Below the pieces are notes generated by a model, which saw only the letters and a program-made list of their open reading frames with translations, did not search any database and was not told the DNA's origin. From contig JAKAOD010000194.1 of assembly GCA_021823365.1 (NCBI GenBank), forward strand, positions 1 to 6,278: a stretch of DNA of 6,278 bases, written 5' to 3'. Positions 1-5,200 of this stretch are shown here, one piece after another; positions within the stretch are counted from its first letter, which is position 1; the number at the start of each line of letters is the position of its first letter. Source of the DNA: Actinomycetes bacterium (GTDB lineage Bacteria > Actinomycetota > Acidimicrobiia > Acidimicrobiales > Bog-793). The position numbers and the translations under genes are program-made.

Positions 1-1207
1 GGGAGCGCACGAGCGGTTCGGTGGCTGGAGGGATGACGATGACGAGGCGCTTCACCCACATCGCGGCGACCACGAGGCCCGAGGCCGTGACGACGCCGCC
101 GGCGGTGCGGGTCCTCCGAAACGCCATGATCGCGAGCGGCACGAGGCCGCCGGCGACGAAATAGAACCAGAACGGCACCCAATAGCGGCCGGTGAGGTCC
201 TGGGCCACCCAGGCGGCGAGCCCGGAGGTTCCCGAGTAGCCGTCGACGAGGTACTCGGTGAAGGTGAGGTAGAGGTACACGGCCCCGAAGGCGACAAGGA
301 TGAAGCCGAGGCGGACGAAGTGGCGAGGGTGGATGAACGCCTCGAGGTGGAACAGGCGCCGGCAGGCTGCCACGGCGACCACGACGAGGGCGATCCCCGA
401 GTAGAGCGCGGCGACCACGAAGTAGACCGGCAAGATCGTCTCCAGGTAGCCCGGGCGCGACGAGGAGGCGAAGGCGAAGGACAGCACCGAGTGCACCGAG
501 ACCGCCATCGGGATCACCATGATCGCAACCAGCCCGATCGAGCCTTCGATGAGCCGGCGCCGGGACACGGTCACCTCCCGGTTTCCTCCGAGCGCCCGGT
601 AGAGGAGGCGGCAGGTCCGGGCGCGCAGGCCGGGCCGGTCGGCCAGGCGGGCGGCGGCGACAGGCAGGTCCGCGATGAGCGGCAGGTAGAAGAACACCAC
701 CGTCGCCAGCAGGTAGGTGCTGACCGCGAAGAAGTCCCACAGGATCGGCGAGGACAGGTTCCAGTAGGGGGGCCAGACGAGCTCCCAGATGCGCTGGGGG
801 CTGCCGAGGTGGGGGACGATGAAGAGCATCCCGATCGGCAGGGTGACGAGCGCGGTCGCCTCCGCGATGCGGGTGAGCGGGGCCCGCCAGGTGGTCTTGG
901 TGAGGCGCAGGATGGCCGAGACGACCGCCCCGCCGTAGCTGACGCCGATGAACGCGACGAGATCGGCTTCGTAGACCGCCCAGAACGCCTGATCGTTGTA
1001 GCCGGCGACACCGAGGCCGTCGGCGAGCTGGACCGCCCAGGCGACCACGCCCAGCACGACGACTGCCCCGAGGGCGATGACCGCGGGCCACCACCACCGG
1101 GGGGTCTCGAGCAGCGGGCCCATGGCTGCGCTGCGAAGGTCCTCGCGGGTTCGGACGGCGGCGTCGAGTCCTGGGGACGGGAGGTCGCTGGCCTGCTGGT
1201 CCGACAT
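1..1207 (-). CDS. NrfD/ActC-type membrane subunit, quinone-interacting (3' end beyond window)
   Basis: This is a multi-span inner-membrane protein of the NrfD/PsrC/ActC family, the subunit that exchanges electrons with quinone and docks to an exported iron-sulfur protein. The frame is open for 402 residues and leaves the left edge without a stop. ActC-like landmarks include a W-W-W-P start to the first helix (38-41), the segment around G88-L100 (GVSYGGAVVSAIL), WRAPLTRIAEA (107-117), H133, SPILWDFFAVSTY (153-165), VHSVLSFAFA (238-247), a following PVYFVVAALYSG, and MWVKRLVIVIP near residues 393-403. In ActC relatives that last segment lies near the C-terminus, so perhaps 50-60 residues are missing. 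The ATG at 1207 follows AAAGGA (1213-1218) at 5 nt spacing. Two positions differ from the usual ActC pattern: Tyr91 where GHAGT-type proteins have His, and Ala245 where the SFDFA motif has Asp. It is the last gene of the operon seen here and is separated from the upstream gene by a 10-bp repeat array. The family call is confident; the exact complex is not known. Confidence 0.9.
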   Translation of the reverse strand, partial: MSDQQASDLPSPGLDAAVRTREDLRSAAMGPLLETPRWWWPAVIALGAVVVLGVVAWAVQLADGLGVAGYNDQAFWAVYEADLVAFIGVSYGGAVVSAILRLTKTTWRAPLTRIAEATALVTLPIGMLFIVPHLGSPQRIWELVWPPYWNLSSPILWDFFAVSTYLLATVVFFYLPLIADLPVAAARLADRPGLRARTCRLLYRALGGNREVTVSRRRLIEGSIGLVAIMVIPMAVSVHSVLSFAFASSSRPGYLETILPVYFVVAALYSGIALVVVAVAACRRLFHLEAFIHPRHFVRLGFILVAFGAVYLYLTFTEYLVDGYSGTSGLAAWVAQDLTGRYWVPFWFYFVAGGLVPLAIMAFRRTRTAGGVVTASGLVVAAMWVKRLVIVIPPATEPLVRS

Positions 1208-1212
1208 GACGA

Positions 1213-1218
1213 TCCTTT
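1213..1218 (-). promoter_or_regulatory. Ribosome binding site of the NrfD-like gene
   Basis: On the minus strand AAAGGA lies 5 nt before the ATG at 1207 and fixes that start. Several similar AGGAAG cores lie further upstream inside the 10-bp repeat array, but they are too far from the ATG to serve as its ribosome site. Confidence 0.65.
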
Positions 1219-1230
1219 CCTTTCCACTTC

Positions 1231-1280
1231 CTGCGTCTTCCTGCGTCTTCCTGCGCCGACCTGCGTCTTCCTGCGCCGAC
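1231..1280. repeat. 10-bp tandem repeat array in the NrfD leader
   Basis: Five perfect decamers follow one another on the plus strand in the order A A B A B, where A is CTGCGTCTTC and B is CTGCGCCGAC. A further CTG (1281-1283) touches the stop codon of the upstream gene. The array fills most of the 76-bp gap between the two genes. Read on the transcribed strand, units carry CAGGAAGACG or CAGGTCGGCG, so the mRNA leader holds several Shine-Dalgarno-like AGGA cores. The unit length is not a multiple of three and is close to one DNA helical turn. Its function is unknown; it may affect translation of the NrfD gene, or simply be a slippage product. Confidence 0.9.
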
Positions 1281-1283
1281 CTG

Positions 1284-2381
1284 TCACGCACCGACGCCCG
1301 ACACCGCCGGTACCACCTCGCCGACCGTCTTGTCCGCCCGCGCCGGGTACAGCGCGAGCGCGAGGAGCACGAGGAGGGGTCCGGTGTTCGGGTCGGTGCC
1401 GGAGCCGGTCAGGACGCCGCCGAACGCCTCGCCGAACATCCAGATCCCCATCGCCAGCACGATCGCCAGCGCGAGCAGCGCCGGCTCACCCCACCGCAGG
1501 GCGACGCCTGCGCCGACCGCGGCCATGACGACGGCAAGGGCGATCACCACCGCGGTGGAGTCCGGCCGGACGGCGCGAGCCAGTTCCGAGACGATGCGCG
1601 ACAGCCACCCGGGCTCGCCGGCGGCGGCACCGGTGAGGGTCGTGCGCAACGCGCCGGGCACGAGGTTGGCCGGCTGGCACAGCAATGCCGCGCTCCCGAG
1701 CCACAGCATCGCCCAAGCCAGTCGGGCGCCCCTGTCGCCCAGCAGGCCGCCGGCCGCGAACCGGGCCGGCGAAGGGGCGTCTCGAGGTGGCCACGCTGCG
1801 CTCCCGGCTGGCGAAGGGGCGTCTCGGGGGGGCCACAGGACCAGCGCGGCCAGCGCGTAGAGCAGCACCGACCCGGGCGCGCCGGTGAGCGGCGAGGCGC
1901 TGCCGGTGAACAGCCCCCCGAGGCCCTCTCCCAGCCACCAGACCGCCAGCGACCAGACGATGGACAGCGCCAGGGCCGGCCGGACGGTGCGGCGCACCAG
2001 TATCCCGGCTCCGATCAGCAGCTGGATCGATGCGAACAGGGCGTTCCAGAGCGCGACGTGCGCCTCGAGGAGGTGCGCCGTCGACACGATCGGGCCGGCG
2101 ACGAAGTGCGGACTCCCCGCGGCGCTCGGCACGAGCACGCCGGTGACGAACCACCGGGTGAACATCGCCGGCTGCAGCTGCAGGGCACCGTCGACGATCC
2201 AGAGGATCCCGAGGGCGAGCAGCAGGTGCCGCGGGTCAACGGCCGTGCGCCCGCGCCGAGCCGTCCCGCGCCGAGCCGTCCCGCGCCGAGCCGTCCCGCG
2301 CCGAGCCGTCCCGCGCCGCGCCGTCCCGCGCCGCGCCGTCCCGCCGTCCCGCCATCCCCGTCGCCACGGACCTGCCCGCAT
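1284..2381 (-). CDS. Unrecognised integral membrane protein with internal duplication
   Basis: This 365-residue membrane protein has a function I do not recognise. After an Arg-rich N-terminus (residues 1-45, including six GTARR pentapeptides) come two homologous hydrophobic halves, about residues 51-186 and 219-350. Each half opens with a helix carrying LW and QP (LWI...QLQP; LWL...LCQP) and closes with W-x2-G-E-x2-G-G-x2-T-G (W148 to G160; W314 to G326), followed by a Leu/Ala-rich helix ending in YP or WP. The acidic residues E152 and E318 sit at matching places. The linker holds a 14-residue repeat (WPPRDAPSPA followed by four residues, twice). The ATG at 2381 is preferred over a GTG at 2393 because GAGGTGG, overlapping the stop of the iron-sulfur gene, sits 8 nt upstream of the ATG. 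The position between Fe-S and NrfD genes suggests a membrane subunit or assembly partner of the same complex. It could instead be a heme or quinone-handling protein. That it is a real gene is near certain; its role is open. Confidence 0.82.
   Translation of the reverse strand: MRAGPWRRGWRDGGTARRGTARRGTARRGTARRGTARRGTARRGRTAVDPRHLLLALGILWIVDGALQLQPAMFTRWFVTGVLVPSAAGSPHFVAGPIVSTAHLLEAHVALWNALFASIQLLIGAGILVRRTVRPALALSIVWSLAVWWLGEGLGGLFTGSASPLTGAPGSVLLYALAALVLWPPRDAPSPAGSAAWPPRDAPSPARFAAGGLLGDRGARLAWAMLWLGSAALLCQPANLVPGALRTTLTGAAAGEPGWLSRIVSELARAVRPDSTAVVIALAVVMAAVGAGVALRWGEPALLALAIVLAMGIWMFGEAFGGVLTGSGTDPNTGPLLVLLALALYPARADKTVGEVVPAVSGVGA
1768..1836 (-). repeat. 42-bp in-frame duplication in the interdomain linker
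   Basis: GGCGAAGGGGCGTCTCG occurs at 1768-1784 and again at 1810-1826, exactly 42 bp apart, with near-identical flanks (the two copies run to 1794 and 1836). In the protein it duplicates WPPRDAPSPA plus four residues (GSAA, then RFAA). It lies between the two homologous halves, so it lengthens a Pro-rich linker without breaking the frame. Confidence 0.9.
2253..2342 (-). repeat. 15-bp x 6 tandem repeat encoding (GTARR)6
   Basis: Six 15-bp units of form GCGCCGAGCCGTCCC (plus strand) lie head to tail. The four at 2253-2312 are identical, and the two at 2313-2342 differ by one base (GCG for GAG). On the coding strand each unit gives Gly-Thr-Ala-Arg-Arg, making a strongly basic N-terminal tail of the duplicated membrane protein. 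The synonymous or single-base differences show recent expansion. Confidence 0.93.
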
Positions 2382-2389
2382 GATCGGAC

Positions 2390-2396
2390 CCACCTC
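2390..2396 (-). promoter_or_regulatory. Ribosome binding site deciding the start at 2381
   Basis: GAGGTGG on the minus strand overlaps the TGA of the iron-sulfur gene (2397-2395) and lies 8 nt before the ATG at 2381. The alternative GTG at 2393 lies inside this element and so has no room for a ribosome site. The overlap with the stop codon suggests translational coupling. Confidence 0.65.
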
Positions 2397-3321
2397 AGCC
2401 CGTCTGGGGGTCTGTCTCGAGGTCCTGGCCGTGGCCCAGGATGTAGAAGACGCGGGGGTGGGTGCCGTAGGACTCCTTGAACTTGACGGCGTCGTTCTCG
2501 GCCAGGAACGAGGACAGCTTCACGGTGTTGCCGATCCCGTTCACCGCCACGTCGGTGGCCAGGTCGCCCAGGTAGAGCACCCCCATCGGGCAGCTGGCGA
2601 CACACTCGGGCACCTGGCCCGACGGCAGCATCGCCGCGCAGGACACGCACTTGCCGACGGTGCCTTTCACCTGGGGGACCGGCCAGGCCGGCTCCTGGGG
2701 GAACGGCTGGCGAGGGGCGGGGCGCGGAGCGTCCCAGTTGAAGTAGCGGGCCTGGTAGGGACAGGCGTTCATGCAGATGCGCGTCCCGATGCAGCGCGAC
2801 TGGTCGACGAGGGTGATCCCCTCGGCCGTGCGGAAGTTGGCGTTGACCGGGCACACCGGCACGCACGGAGGGTCCTCGCACATCATGCACGGACGAGGCA
2901 TGTAGTAGCTCTCACCGGCGGCGTTGGTCATGGTGAACACGCCGATCCAGGTCTGGTCGGCGTGCAGGTAATGGGCATTCTGGCAAGCCGCCGTGCACAG
3001 CTTGCAGCCGTTGCAGTTGCGAAGGTCGATGACCATCGCCCACTGGTGGGCCGCCGAAGCCGGAGCGACCTTGGTCGACGCGGCGGCCACCGTCGGTGAC
3101 GCGCTCGCCAGCCGCTCGCCGAGGAGGCCGAGAGCGACCACCCCGGTGCCGCCGGCCAGCGCACCGCCCAAGAACGGCCGTCGCCCGATGCGGACCGGCT
3201 CGCCGCGGGACGTCGTCTCGACGCCCGCCGGAGGCTCGCCGCTCCCTTCCGCCACGCCTTGCCCCGCGTCTGCTCCCTGACGCGGCGCTTCCAGCTCCTG
3301 CTCGGTGCAATGCTCGGTCAT
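2395..3321 (-). CDS. Tat-exported iron-sulfur protein, ActB/QrcC/PsrB type
   Basis: This 308-residue electron-transfer subunit has a twin-arginine signal (GRRPFLGG, R47-R48) followed by a hydrophobic stretch and an Ala/Ser-rich probable cleavage zone near 73-91, so it should act on the outer face of the membrane. Four cysteine groups follow: C103-x2-C-x2-C109-x3-C113; C145-x2-C148-x4-C153-x3-C157; C177-x5-C183-x3-C187; and C225-x2-C228-x11-C240-x3-C244. In the third group the usual second Cys is Thr180 (CIGTRICMNACPYQAR, 177-192). The CxGTRxC form is familiar from ActB and QrcC, whose members carry a [3Fe-4S] cluster, so three [4Fe-4S] and one [3Fe-4S] are expected. The ATG at 3321 overlaps the preceding stop as ATGA and has AGGTG upstream. 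The 46 residues before the twin arginines are unusually long. Unlike ActB of alternative complex III, this protein is not fused to a molybdopterin-like domain. It probably relays electrons between the NrfD-like protein and an unseen partner, perhaps the neighbouring cupredoxin. Confidence 0.92.
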   Translation of the reverse strand: MTEHCTEQELEAPRQGADAGQGVAEGSGEPPAGVETTSRGEPVRIGRRPFLGGALAGGTGVVALGLLGERLASASPTVAAASTKVAPASAAHQWAMVIDLRNCNGCKLCTAACQNAHYLHADQTWIGVFTMTNAAGESYYMPRPCMMCEDPPCVPVCPVNANFRTAEGITLVDQSRCIGTRICMNACPYQARYFNWDAPRPAPRQPFPQEPAWPVPQVKGTVGKCVSCAAMLPSGQVPECVASCPMGVLYLGDLATDVAVNGIGNTVKLSSFLAENDAVKFKESYGTHPRVFYILGHGQDLETDPQTG

Positions 3322-3983
3322 CCCAGCACCTGGACTTTGCCCTCCATCCATCCCATCGTCGCCATCGGGCCGCCCATCATGGTCGGCCCCGAACCGCACG
3401 GCGCGTAGCACTGCCACACGAAGGTCCCCGCCCGTCGAGCGACGAAGCGGGCCACGACCGTGACGGTGCGACCGCTCGCCGCTGCGGGGATGGGCAGGTT
3501 CAGCCCGATCCCGGGGACGGTGAAGGTGTGAGCGACCTCGTCGTTGGGCACGGTCCGCACCGGCGTTCCATCGACGGTCTCGACACCGCCGATGGTGCCC
3601 TCGACTCGGTCGTACATCACCTGCGAGCCGGTGAGGGGGGCCGGTCCTGTGTCGTAGCTCGTGATCCGCACCACCACGGTGTCGCCGACGTGGACGCTCC
3701 AGAAGGGATGCGTGTACATCGGACCGAAGTCCTGCCCGAACCGGGTGACGATGTGGCGTTCGATCTGCACTGTGCCGGTCAGGATCTGCATCTGCTCGGT
3801 GACGGTGCGCGGCCGCGCCGGCAGAGCGGCTGAGGCGGAGGTCAGGCGATTGGCCGCTGCCCGCACCCCGTCGGCCACCCCGGCGACCACGGCGACCGAG
3901 ACTCCAAGGCCGCCCAGCACGACCACCAGCACAGCCAGGACCGCGGCCACGAGCCGGACACTCGATGGCTCTCTTCTGCTCAT
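3318..3983 (-). CDS. Membrane-anchored cupredoxin, cytochrome oxidase subunit II-like
   Basis: This 221-residue protein has one N-terminal hydrophobic anchor (about residues 10-38), a short linker, then an outward-facing beta-rich domain resembling the CuA domain of oxidase subunit II. The subunit II layout is visible: EVAHTFTVPGIGLNLPIP (149-166) matches the region of the first copper His (here H152), and TFVWQCYAPCGSGPTMM (187-203) matches the C-x3-C-x3-H-x2-M ligand loop with C192, C196 and M203. The loop His is Pro200, so a canonical binuclear CuA site cannot form. The tail is rich in Met (M202, M203, M207, M210, M213) and ends in G-W-M-E-G-K-V. The ATG at 3983 has GGGAGGG upstream and overlaps the preceding stop by ATGA; its own TGA overlaps the next ATG. 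A mononuclear copper site, or copper transfer, is plausible. A role as electron acceptor or donor for the iron-sulfur protein is inferred from the operon. Confidence 0.8.
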   Translation of the reverse strand: MSRREPSSVRLVAAVLAVLVVVLGGLGVSVAVVAGVADGVRAAANRLTSASAALPARPRTVTEQMQILTGTVQIERHIVTRFGQDFGPMYTHPFWSVHVGDTVVVRITSYDTGPAPLTGSQVMYDRVEGTIGGVETVDGTPVRTVPNDEVAHTFTVPGIGLNLPIPAAASGRTVTVVARFVARRAGTFVWQCYAPCGSGPTMMGGPMATMGWMEGKVQVLG

Positions 3984-4204
3984 CGCCGCCCTCCCGGACT
4001 TCGGTGAACGCTTGGCTCGGGTCTGCCGCTCCGTCCGAGGATCTCCGCGAGCGCGCGGTCGAGGTCTTCGACGAGCGGATCGGGTCGGCTCCGGCGGTGC
4101 ACGGTGGCCACGGTGACGGCAAGGAAGCCGACCACGTAGGCAGCGATGACGCACAACGAGACGACGACCAGGGCCGTGAGCAGGACTCGTAACGCTTCGA
4201 CCAT
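3980..4204 (-). CDS. Small single-span membrane protein, first gene of the operon
   Basis: This is a 74-residue protein of unknown function. Residues 4-35 form one long hydrophobic helix (LRVLLTALVVV... to ...AVTVATV), followed by a charged tail, HRRSRPDPLVEDLDRALAEI, and a Pro/Arg-rich end. The basic residues just after the helix would place the tail in the cytoplasm. The TGA at 3982-3980 overlaps the cupredoxin ATG (ATGA), so the two are probably translated together. The ATG at 4204 is the first plausible start after a region with no coding character. No strong Shine-Dalgarno sequence precedes it, and a -10-like GAGAAT sits six bases upstream, which would fit a leaderless mRNA. Small one-helix subunits are common in respiratory complexes, but the assignment here rests on position only. 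Confidence 0.7.
   Translation of the reverse strand: MVEALRVLLTALVVVSLCVIAAYVVGFLAVTVATVHRRSRPDPLVEDLDRALAEILGRSGRPEPSVHRSPGGRR
3989..3995 (-). promoter_or_regulatory. Ribosome binding site deciding the cupredoxin start
   Basis: GGGAGGG on the minus strand lies 5 nt before the ATG at 3983, inside the end of the preceding small gene. It selects this start over in-frame codons further upstream that would add about 57 Arg-rich residues ahead of the membrane anchor. Confidence 0.65.
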
Positions 4205-4366
4205 GGGTCGATTCTCAGCCTGCCGCCGACGGGGAGGAACCTGGAGACCCCGGGTCAGTGGGTCGGAAACCCACGGGGTGCCCTCCGTGGAATCCGGGGA
4301 GCGGTTGGCAGGAATCCACGGTGGCAGCCGGACCCGGCTCGGGCACAGACTGGAGCCGTGCGGTCG
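4205..4366. promoter_or_regulatory. Divergent control region with a chain of inverted repeats
   Basis: This 162-bp gap separates the redox operon from the response regulator gene and must hold both promoters. Five dyads run almost end to end: GACCC-C-GGGTC (4246-4256); GTGGGT-5-ACCCAC (4258-4274); CCACGGGG-TGCC-CTCCGTGG (4271-4290, one G-T pair); CCGTGGAATCC and GGAATCCACGG (4285-4295 and 4311-4321, 10 of 11 bases matching as inverted arms); and AGCCGG-AC-CCGGCT (4326-4339). GGAATCC is also a direct repeat at 4289 and 4311, 22 bp apart, about two helical turns. These look like operator sites, plausibly for the adjacent regulator. No strong sigma70-type promoter pair is evident on either strand. 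Confidence 0.5.
4211..4216 (-). promoter_or_regulatory. Candidate -10 box for the redox operon (leaderless start)
   Basis: GAGAAT on the minus strand matches four of six bases of TATAAT, and its last base lies seven positions upstream of the A of the ATG at 4204. That is the geometry of a promoter whose +1 is the start codon, a common arrangement in Actinomycetota. No convincing -35 box is found at 16-18 bp (TTCCTC at 17 bp). It is a weak match and could be chance. Confidence 0.25.
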
Positions 4367-5155
4367 ATGATCAGCGAGAACCCCGAGAAAGAGAGCCTCA
4401 CACCAGGCGACGCGCCAGGAGCTGGAGCTGGGCGGCGAGCCCCGATCAGGGTGGCGATCGTGGACGACCACGCGCTGCTGCGCGAAGGGACCGTCCAGCT
4501 CCTCGAGCAAGAAGCCGACCTCCAGGTGGTCGGCCAAGCCGGCAGCGGTGAGGCGGCGCTCAGGCTCATCGACGCGCTCCATCCCGACGTGGCGCTCGTC
4601 GACATCAACCTGCCGGACATGAGCGGCCTCGAGCTCGCCCGCCAGGTGGTCGCGCACCGGCCCGGCTGCCGGGTGCTCGTGGTGAGCGCCTATGACGACT
4701 ACGCCTATGTCAGCGAGGCGATGGAGGTGGGCGTCGGCGGCTACCTGCTGAAGACGGCGTCCGCCCGTGAGCTCGTCGACGCCGTGCGTGCGGTCTCCGA
4801 CGGAGTCGTCGTCCTCGATGCCGGCGTCTCCGCCCACCTCAGGCGCAGGAACCGCAGCGGCCCCGACTGCCCGCCGGGTGCTGCCCTCACCGCGCGGGAG
4901 ACCGACGTGCTCGGCCTGCTCACCCGGGGCCGATCGAACAAGGAGATCGCGGCCGAGCTCGGCTTGGGGCTGCGCACCGTCGAGAGCCACGTCTCGAGCG
5001 TGCTCGCCAAGCTCGGTGTGTCCTCGCGCACCGAGGCCGTCGGCTACGCGCTCTCCCGCCGGCTCGTCCCGCCGGAGAGCCACGGCGAGGCCCGCCGACC
5101 CGGGCCAGCCCACGCCCTCGAGCCGAGGTCGAAGACGAGGAAGCCGACGGGGTAG
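4367..5155 (+). CDS. NarL/LuxR-type response regulator
   Basis: This is a 262-residue two-component response regulator and DNA-binding transcription factor. After a flexible, Gly/Ala-rich leader (1-26) the receiver domain runs from about 27 to 145. It contains the acidic pair D33-D34 (VAIVDDHALLREG), phospho-acceptor D79 (LVDINLPDMSG), the switch residue S107 and the invariant K129 (YLLKT). A LuxR/GerE helix-turn-helix spans about 174-234 (LTARETDVLGLL, NKEIAAELGLGLRTVESHVS, KLGVSSRTEAVGYAL). A basic, Pro-rich tail of about 28 residues follows. All catalytic residues are present, so phosphorylation by a kinase is expected, but none is encoded in the window. The ATG at 4367 has GGAG 11 nt upstream; a GTG at 4358 in the same frame, adding three residues, cannot be excluded. 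Divergent placement next to the redox operon suggests it controls that operon and possibly itself. Confidence 0.92.
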   Translation: MISENPEKESLTPGDAPGAGAGRRAPIRVAIVDDHALLREGTVQLLEQEADLQVVGQAGSGEAALRLIDALHPDVALVDINLPDMSGLELARQVVAHRPGCRVLVVSAYDDYAYVSEAMEVGVGGYLLKTASARELVDAVRAVSDGVVVLDAGVSAHLRRRNRSGPDCPPGAALTARETDVLGLLTRGRSNKEIAAELGLGLRTVESHVSSVLAKLGVSSRTEAVGYALSRRLVPPESHGEARRPGPAHALEPRSKTRKPTG

Positions 5156-5172
5156 ACGCGCGCTCGGCCGAT

Positions 5173-5192
5173 CTGGTCCGAACTGGTCCGAA
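5173..5192. repeat. 10-bp direct duplication in the convergent gap
   Basis: CTGGTCCGAA occurs twice back to back, just after the stop of the response regulator gene and before the transporter's end. No function is evident. It is another example of the short tandem duplications scattered through this window. Confidence 0.85.
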
Positions 5193-5200
5193 GAGCGCGG

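Noticed and set aside
1231..1280. CRISPR-like array
   Set aside because: Units are only 10 bp and contiguous with no spacers, so it is a simple tandem repeat.
320..1528. Long plus-strand open frames over the NrfD gene, such as 320-1528 and 1077-2480
   Set aside because: They are Arg/Gly/His-rich, low-complexity antisense frames with no recognisable domains, while the minus strand encodes clear NrfD and membrane helices in the same place.
2382..2393. GTG start at 2393 for the duplicated membrane protein
   Set aside because: It lies inside the GAGGTGG ribosome site that serves the ATG at 2381, leaving no site for itself.
2776..2793. Loss of an Fe-S cysteine as evidence of a decaying gene
   Set aside because: The frame is intact, all other 15 ligands are present, and CxGTRxC is the normal form in the ActB/QrcC branch.
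3322..4122. Extension of the iron-sulfur protein frame upstream to 4122 (575 residues)
   Set aside because: The extra N-terminus is an out-of-frame shadow of the cupredoxin gene. The ATG at 3321 with its ribosome site and the Tat signal defines the real start.
4358..4360. GTG at 4358 as the response regulator start
   Set aside because: GGAG is only 2 nt before it, too close to work as a ribosome site. The ATG at 4367 is preferred, although a leaderless start at 4358 is not excluded.
4205..5113. Minus-strand frame 3980-5113 joined to the small membrane protein
   Set aside because: Its upper part is antisense to the response regulator, which is a clear family member, and it crosses the control region. 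Only the last 74 codons look like protein.
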